64,000 bases of DNA from Pseudomonadota bacterium (GCA_023416515.1 JAEZHP010000030.1:3164-67163), one strand, 5' to 3'. Counted from the first letter of the stretch, positions 41,786-50,428 are shown. The notes: generated by a model from the letters alone, not told the origin. Numbers and translations are program-made.

Positions 41786-43437
41786 AACATGCCCTTCGTG
41801 CTGGGCAGGGTGTCGCCGTCCATCCGGACCGCCTCGCGAAGCGCCCGGCCTAACGCCTTGAAGCAGGCTTCGGTCTTGTGGTGGTCGTTCTCGCCCGTCA
41901 CGCGCACGTGGACCGAGGCGCCGAGGCTGTCGGCGATCGAGCGGAAGACGTGAGCCGTCATCTCGGTCGGATAGGCACCGATATGGCTCGCCTCGAACCG
42001 TCCTTCGAAGACGCTGCTTGGCCGGCCGGAAAGATCCACGAGCACCTGCGCCTGCGCCTCGTCCATCGGCAGTGCGAACCCGAACCGGCCGATGCCTCGT
42101 CGCTCGCCGAGCGCCTTCGACAAGGCGGAGCCGAAGGCGATGGCGCAATCCTCGATGCTGTGATGCCCGTCCACGGCGAGATCGCCGTCGCAGGTGAGGA
42201 CGAGCGAGAAACCGCCATGCGCAGCCACCTGGTCAAGCATATGGTCGTAGAAGGGAATGCCGGTCGCAATTCGCCGGGGTTCCGCGCGATCAAGATCCAC
42301 TGCCACCGCGATCCGAGTCTCGCGCGTATCCCGCGCCAGCTCCGCACGACGGCCCGGCGCTCGAGCCTCGCCAACCCAGAACGCGGCGAGCGCCGAGTCA
42401 TTCTCCTCGGGAGTCCCGATGGTCAGCCGGACGCCGCCCGGCGCCGCATTCTCGCGGAAGCGTAGCCTGATGCCGAGGTGGTCCAGCCGGCGAGCGAGCG
42501 CCGGCGCGTCCTCCACCTCCAGGAAAAGAAAGTTGCCGCCGCCATTTCGTACCCTGCGCACCAACGGCGAAGCCAGGAGGCGCTCCGCCAACCGTGCTCG
42601 TTCCGTCCGGATCCGCTCGATCCGTTCCTCGTGCACGGCGCGCCGCGACGGCGCCAGCGCAGCAAGCGCGGCCTCGATCGACAAAGTCGGCAGCGGATAA
42701 GGAGGCAGCGCCCGCTGCAGCAGGCCGATCAGCTCGGCATTCGCTATCGCAGCTCCGATGCGCGCGCCGGCAAGGCCGTAAGCCTTGGAGAGGGTGCGCA
42801 GAACGACCAGGTTCGGCCGTCTTGCCGCCTCTTCGGAGAGGCTCACGACATCGGCGAACTCGATATAGGCCTCGTCCAAGACGATGAGGGTGTCCGGCAG
42901 CGCGTCGGCGATCTCCAGCACCTGGGCGGGTGCCACCGGGTTGCCGGTGGGGTTGTTCGGCGAGCAGATGAAGGCGAGCTTCAGCTTCGGCTCGGCCCGC
43001 GCGGCAGCCAGGAAGGCGTCGCTGTCCAGATCGAAATCGGACGTCAGCCTCGCCTCCGCGACACGTGCTCCCTGGAGCCGGGCGAAGTGGGCGTAAGCGG
43101 AGAAAGTCGGCGTCGCCACGAGCACCGCATCCTCGCCAGCCCGGCAGAAGATGCGGACGAGCAGGTCGATCGCATCGTCCGCGCCGCGCGTCATGACCAG
43201 CTCGTTCAGAGCGACGCCGTAGAGGCTCGCCATCACTTGGCGAAGACGGGCCGGCTGCGGCTCCGGATAGCGGTTGATCCCGGCGTCGAGGGCCGATGCG
43301 CCCAGCGGCGGGAACGGATTCTCATTGGCGTCGAGGCTGATTACGTCGGCTAGCCCGGCGGTCGCGCGCGCGCCGATGTCGAACGGAGGAAGCGCGAGTA
43401 TTTCTGGTCGCGCAAGGCGCAATGCGAGCGAGTTCAT
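41782..43437 (-). CDS. hisCB: Fused histidinol-phosphate aminotransferase / imidazoleglycerol-phosphate dehydratase (HisC-HisB)
   Basis: A single uninterrupted 551-residue frame. Residues 1-355 are HisC, with SLDANENPFPP, the substrate loop SPNNPTG, DEAYIEF and the PLP lysine K218 in TLSKAYGLAG. Residues 364-551 are HisB dehydratase, with metal-binding FYDHMLDQVAAHGG, DGHHSIED, GENDHHKTEACFKALG and the terminal PSTKG. No stop or ATG separates them; the join is an Ala/Arg/Pro-rich stretch near residues 355-363. The dehydratase part resembles the C-terminal half of the bifunctional gammaproteobacterial HisB, whose N-terminal phosphatase is absent here. HisN at the operon end can replace it. Overlaps hisD and hisH. 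Confidence 0.9.
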   Translation of the reverse strand: MNSLALRLARPEILALPPFDIGARATAGLADVISLDANENPFPPLGASALDAGINRYPEPQPARLRQVMASLYGVALNELVMTRGADDAIDLLVRIFCRAGEDAVLVATPTFSAYAHFARLQGARVAEARLTSDFDLDSDAFLAAARAEPKLKLAFICSPNNPTGNPVAPAQVLEIADALPDTLIVLDEAYIEFADVVSLSEEAARRPNLVVLRTLSKAYGLAGARIGAAIANAELIGLLQRALPPYPLPTLSIEAALAALAPSRRAVHEERIERIRTERARLAERLLASPLVRRVRNGGGNFLFLEVEDAPALARRLDHLGIRLRFRENAAPGGVRLTIGTPEENDSALAAFWVGEARAPGRRAELARDTRETRIAVAVDLDRAEPRRIATGIPFYDHMLDQVAAHGGFSLVLTCDGDLAVDGHHSIEDCAIAFGSALSKALGERRGIGRFGFALPMDEAQAQVLVDLSGRPSSVFEGRFEASHIGAYPTEMTAHVFRSIADSLGASVHVRVTGENDHHKTEACFKALGRALREAVRMDGDTLPSTKGML

Positions 43438-44732
43438 GCCGGCACCTGCTCGAGCCGTGCCTCGGCCGCCCGCGCATGCGCCTCCAGCCCCTCGAGCCGT
43501 GCCAGGAGCGCGGCCGGGCGGGCGACCCGCTCCGCCGCGGCGTCGGTCAGCGTCTGGACGCTCATCGATTTGAGGAAGGTGTAGACCGAGACGCCGCTCC
43601 ACGCCCGCGCCGCGCCGTCGGTCGGAAGCACGTGGCTCGACCCCGCAAGATAATCGCCGATCGTCTCCGCCGCGTTGCGCCCGACGAAGACCGCCCCGGC
43701 ATTGCGGATTCGCTCCACCACCGAGTCTGCATTCCGAACGGCGAGCGAGAGATGCTCGGGAGCGTAGCCGTTCGCCACCTCGATCGCTTCGTCCACACTT
43801 TCCGTGAGGATAGCACGCGCATTGGCGAGCGCGCCGCGAACGGCGTCCTCGCGCGGCAGCAAGGCCGCCTGCGCCTCGACCGCGCAAAGCACGGCGGCTG
43901 CAAAACTCTCGCTGTCCGTCACCAGCACCACCTGGGCGGCAGCGTCATGTTCGGCCTGGCTCAGCAGGTCGGCCGCGACGATCTTGGGATCGGCGCTGTC
44001 GTCGGCGATCACCATCAGCTCGCTTGGGCCGGCGGGAAGGTCGATCGCCGGCCCGCCTTCGAGCGCCGCGACCTGAGTCTTCGCCTCAGCGACCCAGGCA
44101 TTGCCCGGCCCGCAGATCTTGTCGACGGGCGCGATATCGCCCGCGCCGAAGGCGAGCGCCGCGACGGCCTGGGCGCCGCCGACGGTCCAGATTGCCTCGA
44201 TGCCGCAAAGCTCCGCCGCCAGCGCCACCGCCGGGTCGAGGCCGCCCTCGCCTCGCGGCGGTGTGACCACGACAAAGTCTCGCACGCCGGCCGCGCGGGC
44301 CGGCAGCGCAAGCATCAGGAGCGAGGAGAAAAGCGGAGTCGCTCCGCCCGGCACATAGAGCCCAACTCGATCGATCGCGCGCCACGTCTTGCGGACGGTG
44401 AGACCTGGGATCGTCTCCACCTCGATGTCCGCAGGGCGGCTGCGCTCGTGAAACAAGGCAATGTTCCGCGCAGCGAACGCAATCGCTTCCACCTGCTCGG
44501 CATCGAGCAGGCGCCGAGCTCCGGCCGCCGCCGGCGCGACCTTCTCCAGGCCCGGATCCTGGCCGTCGATGCGCCGCGCCTCATCGCACAGCGCGGGCCA
44601 CCCGCCGCCCCGAACCCGATCGATGATCGAGCGGACAACGTCCTTGAGCGCGCGGTCGCTACGCTCCTCCGGCCGCGCGAGCGCACGTCGCCGCTCGGCA
44701 GCGCCCAATGTCTTCCAATCGAGGATTTTCAC
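43434..44732 (-). CDS. hisD: Histidinol dehydrogenase
   Basis: 432-residue zinc enzyme performing the last two oxidations to histidine with NAD. GLYVPGGATPLFSSLLM, VDKICGPGNAWVAEAK, DLPAGPSELMVIAD and LLSQAEHD are family signatures, the last with zinc ligands, and NGYAPEHLSL carries the catalytic Glu-His pair. The start is GTG, overlapping the hisG stop as GTGA. Confidence 0.95.
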   Translation of the reverse strand: MKILDWKTLGAAERRRALARPEERSDRALKDVVRSIIDRVRGGGWPALCDEARRIDGQDPGLEKVAPAAAGARRLLDAEQVEAIAFAARNIALFHERSRPADIEVETIPGLTVRKTWRAIDRVGLYVPGGATPLFSSLLMLALPARAAGVRDFVVVTPPRGEGGLDPAVALAAELCGIEAIWTVGGAQAVAALAFGAGDIAPVDKICGPGNAWVAEAKTQVAALEGGPAIDLPAGPSELMVIADDSADPKIVAADLLSQAEHDAAAQVVLVTDSESFAAAVLCAVEAQAALLPREDAVRGALANARAILTESVDEAIEVANGYAPEHLSLAVRNADSVVERIRNAGAVFVGRNAAETIGDYLAGSSHVLPTDGAARAWSGVSVYTFLKSMSVQTLTDAAAERVARPAALLARLEGLEAHARAAEARLEQVPA

Positions 44733-45619
44733 ATCATCATCTTTTCAATGGGGAGGACGAGAATGGCCGACGCGCCGGTCGCCTTCAGCTTCTGAAGGGT
44801 CTCCCAAAAGACCGATTCCTGGCAGACCGCGTGGACCGCGAAATGGCCCGGCCGCTGGTGGAGCGGCAGGATCGTTGGAGCCTCCGCGCCCGGCAGCAGC
44901 GCGCTGATCGCCGGCAGCGCCTCTTCGGGCGCGTTCAACATGATGTACTTCGACTCTTTGGTCGCGAGTACCCCGTCGATGCGGCTGAGCAGCCCGGCGA
45001 CTTGCTCTTCCCCCGCTGGGGACACCGGCTTGCGGGTACGAATGAGCACCGCCTCGCTCTCGAACACCGTCTCGACCGGACGAAGGCCGTTGGCCTCGAG
45101 GGTCGCGCCCGTCGAAACGAGGTCGCAGATGAAGGGCGCGATCTGGAGCCGCGGCGCCAGTTCGACGGCGCCGTTCATCTTCACCACCGTTGCCCTGATC
45201 TGGCGGTCGTCAAGGAAGTTCTGAACGGTGCGCGGATAGGAGGTCGCGATCCGAGCGCCCTCGAGCGACCCTATGCCTTGCCACTCTGCTGTTTCCGGAG
45301 CGGCGAGCTTCAGCGTGCAGCGCCCGAAGCCGAGCTGGGCGACCACATCGCAGCGGGGCTCCAGCTCGCCGAGTTCGAACTCGCGAAGCACGTTGCCGCC
45401 CACCACGCCAAGCTCGCACACGCCGTCGGCGACGAAGGTGGGGATGTCATCGTCGCGCACGAACATGAGGTCGGCCGGGAAATTCTCGACCCGCGCCGTC
45501 AGCTCGTTCTTGCCGTTCTGGACCCTGAGGCCTGCATCGCGAAGCAGCGCGCGGCTGAGCTCCGACAGCCTGCCCGATTTCTGAATGGCGATGTGGAGGC
45601 GCGGGGCGTCAGCGAGCAT
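44729..45619 (-). CDS. hisG: ATP phosphoribosyltransferase, long (HisG-L) form
   Basis: Committing and feedback-regulated step of histidine synthesis. 296 residues from ATG at 45619 with GGAGGG just upstream. LHIAIQKSGRLSELS opens the catalytic part, LVSTGATLEANGL is the PRPP loop, and the C-terminal about 75 residues (ILPLHQRPGHFAVHAV) form the histidine-binding ACT-like domain. The long form needs no HisZ. Alphaproteobacteria often have the short form with HisZ. Confidence 0.93.
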   Translation of the reverse strand: MLADAPRLHIAIQKSGRLSELSRALLRDAGLRVQNGKNELTARVENFPADLMFVRDDDIPTFVADGVCELGVVGGNVLREFELGELEPRCDVVAQLGFGRCTLKLAAPETAEWQGIGSLEGARIATSYPRTVQNFLDDRQIRATVVKMNGAVELAPRLQIAPFICDLVSTGATLEANGLRPVETVFESEAVLIRTRKPVSPAGEEQVAGLLSRIDGVLATKESKYIMLNAPEEALPAISALLPGAEAPTILPLHQRPGHFAVHAVCQESVFWETLQKLKATGASAILVLPIEKMMM

Positions 45620-45935
45620 TCTTGCCCTCCATCGCATCGAGGGCCCGCCGGTAGCCCCGATGGGGCTCCTGCTTCAGGAAGCGCGCCACCCGGACGACGG
45701 TCGTCGTGCTGACCCCCGTCGCCTCCTGGATCTCCCGGTAGGAAAGCTCGTCCTGATCGAGCAGCCGCGCAACTTGCCACCGCTCGGCGAGGGTTTTGAT
45801 CTCCGCAGGCGTGCAAAGATCGACCAGCAGGCGTCGCATTTCCTCTCCGGTCTCCGGCGTCAACAAAGCAGCGCAGAGGTCATCGGTGAGCCGATCCATA
45901 TCTTTCGTGGGTGCCAAGGGAGGAGCGTCCGGCAT
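45609..45935 (-). CDS. TrpR-like YerC/YecD family DNA-binding protein
   Basis: 108 residues; the central region LCTPAEIKTLAERWQVARLL and helix-turn-helix LSYREIQEATGVSTTTVVRV match the Trp-repressor fold as seen in YerC/YecD proteins, often encoded before hisG. It lacks a tryptophan-operon context, so regulation of this his operon is the natural inference. It overlaps hisG by 11 bases. A dyad at 45943-45968 may be its operator. ATG at 45899 is an alternative start. Confidence 0.87.
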   Translation of the reverse strand: MPDAPPLAPTKDMDRLTDDLCAALLTPETGEEMRRLLVDLCTPAEIKTLAERWQVARLLDQDELSYREIQEATGVSTTTVVRVARFLKQEPHRGYRRALDAMEGKNAR

Positions 45936-45942
45936 TCACATT

Positions 45943-45968
45943 GTTCCAACGTGCTAATACAGTGGAAC
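45943..45968. promoter_or_regulatory. Dyad upstream of the his operon
   Basis: GTTCCA and TGGAAC are separated by 14 bases whose core GTGCTAATAC is itself partly symmetric. The dyad is centred about 20 bases before the first gene of the operon, a place suited to a repressor site. Candidate binder: the TrpR-like protein it precedes. No His-rich leader peptide or attenuator was seen. Confidence 0.35.
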
Positions 45969-46208
45969 GCGCAGCTAATGCCTGAGCTTGCCGAGTTCAA
46001 CCCCTCAACCTCAGAGCCTTTTCACGAGGAGGCGAGGTCCGGACCAGACTTCTCCCGCGTGTCCGTTTTCGGGTAGCGGTCAAGCTGCTAGGAGCGGCAG
46101 CTATGGGCGCAAAGCGGACATCAAGCCGATGAGGCGGTCTCTAATCAGGGCGCCTGGGCACCCGATCCCCGGCGTCACGCGGTTACCTGCTGCTCGGGTC
46201 AGCCGTCG

Positions 46209-46496
46209 CTACGGCCGGTCGGCGATGAGCCGCTGAATGTCCGGGTGATCAGCATCAGCGCGCTGGAGCAGCACCTCGATGACCGCATTAATCTGTTCAT
46301 CGCTCGGGATGAGCCGGGTTGGACTTTCCCACCACCAATCGTGAAGAGCCGAGCAGAGCGTAACGGGCTCCGCAGTGGCAACTTCCTCGCGCGTGGGGAT
46401 GTAACAACCCATGCCGATCATACCGCGATGCTCCTCCATGACGGCCTTGATGTCGTCCAGGGTAAAGCCGAACCGGTCCTCGCGATCATTATTCAT
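46209..46496 (-). CDS. Hypothetical protein downstream of integrase remnant
   Basis: 95 residues, acidic and soluble: MNNDREDRFGFTLDDIKAVM, then a Trp-rich segment SALHDWWWESPTRLIPSDEQ and a helical end. Its ATG overlaps the preceding stop (ATGA), which argues for real translation. No family recognised. Probably cargo of the tRNA-Ser-linked element. Confidence 0.5.
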   Translation of the reverse strand: MNNDREDRFGFTLDDIKAVMEEHRGMIGMGCYIPTREEVATAEPVTLCSALHDWWWESPTRLIPSDEQINAVIEVLLQRADADHPDIQRLIADRP

Positions 46497-46690
46497 TGGT
46501 CTGGTCCACGTTGGCAGAGAGTGGCTCGATGTCGGGTGCCCGCCAACAGATCGTTATCTTCGGTTTCGGGAAACTCTGGTTGATCGTTTTCCCCGCGGAT
46601 ACGGCCGTTTCGGGTGACCTCGCTTAGAGACGGTCGCGTGCTTATCGACGAGGCCTCCGCGCTCGCAGGCATCTCAAGAGTAGTTGGCAT
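46493..46690 (-). CDS. Hypothetical 65-residue protein in integrase cluster
   Basis: Hydrophilic and low-complexity, beginning MPTTLEMPASAEASSISTRP and rich in Arg, Glu and Thr. It overlaps the integrase end by 17 bases and the next gene by 4. No domain is seen. Coupling on both sides is the only support. Confidence 0.35.
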   Translation of the reverse strand: MPTTLEMPASAEASSISTRPSLSEVTRNGRIRGENDQPEFPETEDNDLLAGTRHRATLCQRGPDQ

Positions 46691-47735
46691 GATGGCGGGC
46701 GAAGAAGCTGAACGCCGCCGGACCCTCGCCTCTTTCGAATGCAGTGAGCACCTCCCTCAAAGCCGGCGTCACGAACAAGGGCAAGGACGGCACTGGGGCG
46801 TCGATGCCGCGAGCCACGCGCGCGCGGTTGGCAAGACCCGCTCCCATTTCCGCGGCCAGCCGCCGCCGGAACTCCCCCTCGCTTCGCGCAGCGGCGACCG
46901 CGAAATAGATGGTCAACCCTTCCGGTCGCGAAATCGTCGACGCTGCCGAGCCAAAGCGAGACCGCCAGTCGATCCCCTCTAATTCTTTCCAAGGAGCACT
47001 CCGGATCATCCCTGGACGCTGCGCGGTTAACGCCATGAAGCGCGATGCGAGCCTGGTGACGGGGTTCGCTCCGGCTGAGTCCACCGCAGCGATGAGATCG
47101 TGGATCTGATCCAGCTTGGTAAGCGCCGGCCAACGCCGACCGGGTGGAACAGATTTCAGTGACTCAGCAACGTCAGTGGGATTGCCGTTCCCCGCGTTTG
47201 GCTTAGCAAATTTGAATATCGCCGACATGCGCTGGCGCAGTCGGTGGGACGTCTCTATGGCGCCCCGCTGTTGGACCGGCCTGAGGACTGCCAAAACCAA
47301 AGCCTCGTCGATGTCGGTGACGGCGAGAGAGCCGATGGCCGGAAATACGTCACGTTCCAGGCTCGTAAGCACGTCATCAGCGTGAACCTTCGTCCACCTA
47401 TCCTTCTGAAGTTCATGCCATTCGCGGGCGAACCGCTCGAATGTGTTTTCATGGCGAGCAACGTTCGCGAGCCTAGCCTTCTTTCGCTCATAGGCGGGAT
47501 CACGCCCTTCGCGGAGCAGGCGCTTCGCATCGTCCCGCATCTGCCGTGCCGCCACCAAGCCAATTTCCGGGTAGGCCCCGAGGACCAGTCTCCTTTCTTT
47601 GCCCCCAAAGCGGTACTTCAGGCGCCAAGAGCGGTGGCCTGACTTTGTCACGAACAGGTGCAAACCGCCGGAATCGCTAAGCTTGTAGTCCCGGTCAGCG
47701 GCCTTCGCTTTTCGAACTGCGGCATCTGTCAGCAT
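46674..47735 (-). pseudogene. P4-type integrase remnant, catalytic domain replaced
   Basis: From ATG 47735 the product starts MLTDAAVRKAKAADRDYKLS, the arm-binding DUF4102 domain, followed by the core-binding domain (TFERFAREWHELQKDRWTKV and on to SAIFKFAKPN). The catalytic part begins with ALTAQRPGMIRSAPWKE, which holds the first Arg. After EGIDW (near 46963) the sequence no longer looks like an integrase: the H-x-x-R and Tyr motifs are missing, and an unrelated tail (GLTIYFAVAAARSEGEFRRR to FARHHANYS) follows in frame. An internal deletion that joined two genes is the simplest reading. It lies 154 bases from the 3' end of tRNA-Ser, the usual target of such integrases. Confidence 0.75.
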
Positions 47736-47888
47736 GCCCCCACTCCCGTACGCAGATGCCCCCAAAATGCCCCCAAGCCGTTCCGGATTTGACCGGATCG
47801 GATCGGACGCCCTTGGAAAGCATAACGCCAGAAAGTTGAGGAATTCTCAGCGATTCCGGATGCGGTCGGATGCGGCTGGAAAGCCAGG

Positions 47889-47979
47889 TGGCGGAGCGGG
47901 AGGGATTCGAACCCTCGATACGGTTTTGCCGTATACTCACTTTCCAGGCGAGCGCCTTCGACCACTCGGCCACCGCTCC
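47889..47979 (-). tRNA. tRNA-Ser (GGA anticodon)
   Basis: Read on the minus strand the gene starts GGAGCGGTGGCCGAGTGG and ends with CCGCTCC, discriminator G and an encoded CCA. The anticodon loop CTGGAAA gives GGA, and there is the long variable arm of serine tRNAs (TACGGCAAAACCGTA) and a normal T loop GGTTCGAATCC. 91 bases including CCA. Its 3' end faces the integrase remnant, so it is the likely attachment site. Confidence 0.96.
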
Positions 47980-48003
47980 GCATTGCTCTGGAAGGCCGGC
48001 TAT

Positions 48004-48309
48004 CTAGTCGCGCGACGGCGAGGCGGCAAGCGCCTCTATTCGCGTGGCGAGCGCGATGTCCTTGGCGCTGAGGTCGCCCGCATCGTGGGTAGTGAGCGCG
48101 ATGTCGACTCGGTTCCATACGTTCGACCATTCCGGGTGATGGTTCGCCCTCTCCGCCTCCAGGGCGACACGGGTCATGAAGCCGAACGCCTCATTGAAAT
48201 CGCGGAAGGTGAAGCGCTTTCGGATTGCGCCATGTGCAGGATCCCAGTCCCAGCCGGGGAGACCGTCAAGCGCCTCCGAGCGCTCCTGGTCGCTGAGCTT
48301 TGCCGCCAC
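48004..48309 (-). CDS. phhB: Pterin-4-alpha-carbinolamine dehydratase
   Basis: 101 residues with the family core ANHHPEWSNVWNRVDIALTT followed by HDAGDLSAKD. It dehydrates 4a-hydroxytetrahydropterin to recycle the cofactor of aromatic hydroxylases; no phenylalanine hydroxylase is visible in this window. It is divergent from the zincin gene with a 41-base gap. Confidence 0.92.
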   Translation of the reverse strand: MAAKLSDQERSEALDGLPGWDWDPAHGAIRKRFTFRDFNEAFGFMTRVALEAERANHHPEWSNVWNRVDIALTTHDAGDLSAKDIALATRIEALAASPSRD

Positions 48310-48350
48310 CCCTTCCTCCCAATGGCTCTTTGCCTCTATGTCCTCCGATC

Positions 48351-48752
48351 GTGACGGATCGTCAAACCTTCGCGCCCGACGCGGCGGCGTTCGAGCGGCT
48401 CGCCGAGGCCGCGCTTGCTCGGCTGCCGGAACAGTTCCGGGCCCTGATCGAGGGCGTCGTCCTGCGCATCGAGGAGGAGCCCGACGAGGCCCTCGTCGCC
48501 GAGATGGGGCTGGAAAGCGTCTATGAGCTGACCGGCCTCTATTCCGGCCGCTCCCTTCGCGAGGCGAGCAGCTGGGCGTCCGGCGAGCATCCGCCGATGA
48601 TCCACCTCTACCGAATCCCGTTGCTGGTCGAATGGGTCGAGACCGGGGTCGCCCTCGAAGACCTCATCACCCACGTCATCGTCCATGAGGTCGGCCACCA
48701 TTTCGGCCTCAGCGACGACGACATGCACGCGCTGGAGGACCAGGCCGGGTGA
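48351..48752 (+). CDS. Zincin-like metallopeptidase family protein
   Basis: 133 residues from a GTG at 48351. The C-terminal helix carries HEVGHHFGLSDDDMHALE, an HExxH zinc site with a downstream Asp as third ligand; the N-terminal part AFERLAEAALARLPEQFRAL is the helical family start. These small cytoplasmic proteins are predicted peptidases of unknown substrate. Its stop overlaps the ccmA start (GTGA), so it shares the ccm transcript. Confidence 0.83.
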   Translation: MTDRQTFAPDAAAFERLAEAALARLPEQFRALIEGVVLRIEEEPDEALVAEMGLESVYELTGLYSGRSLREASSWASGEHPPMIHLYRIPLLVEWVETGVALEDLITHVIVHEVGHHFGLSDDDMHALEDQAG

Positions 48753-49327
48753 GCGGCGGCGGCGGCTCGCCTTTGCTGGAGATGAAGGTCGTCGAGGGGT
48801 GGCGCGGCGGCCGTCTCCTGTTCGAGGCGTTCGATCTTCGCCTCGGCCCGGGCGAGGCGGCAATGGTCACCGGCCCGAACGGCATCGGAAAGTCGAGCCT
48901 GCTTCGCATCGCCGCCGGTCTGCTCCCTGTACGCGCTGGCACGGTCACGCGCGCCGACGCTGCGCTCGCCGACGAGAGCCTTGCGCTCGAGCCCAGGCGG
49001 ACGCTGGCCGAGGCCCTTGGCTTCTGGGCGCGGCTGGACGGCGTCTCGGCGATTCCAGGAATGGAGGCGATGGGGATTGCCCATCTCGCCGAAATACCGG
49101 TGCGAATGCTGTCGACCGGCCAGCGCAAGCGTGCGGCGCTTGCGCGGGTGCTCGCATGCAACGCGCCTCTCTGGCTTCTCGACGAGCCCGCCAACGGCCT
49201 CGACGCCGAGGGCCGCGAGCGGCTCGAGAAAGGCATGGCCGCGCACCGGATCCGCGGCGGCGCCATCCTCGTCGCGACGCACCAGCCGCTTCATCTCCCC
49301 GATTGCGCTCGGGTGGAGCTGGCATGA
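48749..49327 (+). CDS. ccmA: Haem exporter ATP-binding subunit CcmA
   Basis: 192-residue ABC ATPase of the cytochrome c maturation system I; with CcmB and CcmC it releases holo-CcmE. Walker A is GPNGIGKSS, the signature LSTGQRKRAALARVL, Walker B LWLLDEPANGLD and the switch His in ATHQPL. GTG start coupled to the upstream gene. Needed here for the many c-type cytochromes of the cbb3 oxidase. Confidence 0.92.
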   Translation: MSGGGGSPLLEMKVVEGWRGGRLLFEAFDLRLGPGEAAMVTGPNGIGKSSLLRIAAGLLPVRAGTVTRADAALADESLALEPRRTLAEALGFWARLDGVSAIPGMEAMGIAHLAEIPVRMLSTGQRKRAALARVLACNAPLWLLDEPANGLDAEGRERLEKGMAAHRIRGGAILVATHQPLHLPDCARVELA

Positions 49328-49965
49328 TGCTCCTCGTCGCGCGTGAGTTGAGGCTGGCCGCCGGCGGCGGCGCCGCGACCTTGCCGCTGATCTTCTTCCT
49401 TCTGGTCGCCACCCTGTTCCCGTTCGCCGTGGGGCCCGACGGGCCGCTGCTCGCTCGGACCGGCGGCGGCGCCCTGTGGATGGCGGCGTTGCTCGCGGCG
49501 CTGCTGCCGGTCGACCGCCTCGTCGAGCCCGACCTCGCCAGCGGCACGCTCGACCAGTTCGCGCTTCGCGGCATCAGCGAGGAGATGATCGCGCTGGCCA
49601 AGCTGATCGGTCACTGGCTGAGCTTCGGCCCCCTTCTCATGCTCGCCGCCTTCCCCGCGGCGGCTCTGATGGGCCTGCCCGAACAAGTGCTTTGGCGCCT
49701 GGAGCTCGGCCTTCTCGTCGGGACGCCAGGCCTTGCCGCCCTCACTCTGGGGGTGGCGGCGATCACCGCGAGTCTCCGCCGAAGCGGTGCTCTTGCCGGC
49801 CTGCTCATGCTCCCGCTCGCGGTGCCTCTGCTGATCTTCGGCGCAGGCCTGGTCGAGCGCGGCAACGAGAATGGCGCGCTTCAGCTCCTCGCCGCCGCGT
49901 CCCTGCTCCTCGTCGCCGGCGCGCCGTTCGCCGCCGGCGCAGCGATCAGGGCCGGGCGGGAGTAG
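49324..49965 (+). CDS. ccmB: Haem exporter membrane subunit CcmB
   Basis: 213 residues with six hydrophobic helices, starting MMLLVARELRLAAGGGAATL. The CcmB features DRLVEPDLASGTLDQFAL and LPLAVPLLIFG are present. ATGA overlap with ccmA. The end overlaps the lipoprotein gene on the opposite strand by 20 bases; ccmC does not follow. Confidence 0.92.
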   Translation: MMLLVARELRLAAGGGAATLPLIFFLLVATLFPFAVGPDGPLLARTGGGALWMAALLAALLPVDRLVEPDLASGTLDQFALRGISEEMIALAKLIGHWLSFGPLLMLAAFPAAALMGLPEQVLWRLELGLLVGTPGLAALTLGVAAITASLRRSGALAGLLMLPLAVPLLIFGAGLVERGNENGALQLLAAASLLLVAGAPFAAGAAIRAGRE

Positions 49966-50428
49966 TTCGGCGCGAGCACGCCTCGCGCACCTCGCCGATC
50001 CTGTCGCCGAGCCGGGCCAGGTCCCAGCGATAGACCCTGTCCGTCGTGCCCTCGGGCCCGGTGAAATAGATGTTGCGGCCGGCGATCATCGCTCGGACCA
50101 GCCGACCCTCGCCTTCCTCATCGACGGCCAGGCGCCATTTGTCGCCGCCGAGCCAGGTCAGCGGCAGCCGCGCCGGCGCGCCATCGTCGACCTTGAACGA
50201 GCCGAAGGAGGGCCCCGGCTGGCCCGCCGGCGCATGCACGAGCTCCAGCCAGAACCAGCTGCGGCGCGCTCCGCAGAACAGGTTGAGCAGAGGCCGCCGT
50301 CCGTCGATCGAATCTTCCGACTGCAGGGTCACCGTGAAGGCGTCGTCGTCCGCCTGGCCGTTGGCCTGGGGCTGCTCGCCGGAACAGGACAGCAAAGCTC
50401 CAGCCAGTGCCAGAGCGGCGAGCCTCAC
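49946..50428 (-). CDS. Hypothetical lipoprotein
   Basis: 160 residues from a GTG at 50428 that overlaps the methyltransferase stop (GTGA). The signal VRLAALALAGALLSCSGEQ has a clear lipobox LLSC. The mature part is a beta-rich domain (FTVTLQSEDSIDG, RLPLTWLGGDKWRLAVDEEG) with no name known to me. Last gene of the long minus-strand run from coxB. Confidence 0.72.
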   Translation of the reverse strand: MRLAALALAGALLSCSGEQPQANGQADDDAFTVTLQSEDSIDGRRPLLNLFCGARRSWFWLELVHAPAGQPGPSFGSFKVDDGAPARLPLTWLGGDKWRLAVDEEGEGRLVRAMIAGRNIYFTGPEGTTDRVYRWDLARLGDRIGEVREACSRRTTPARP

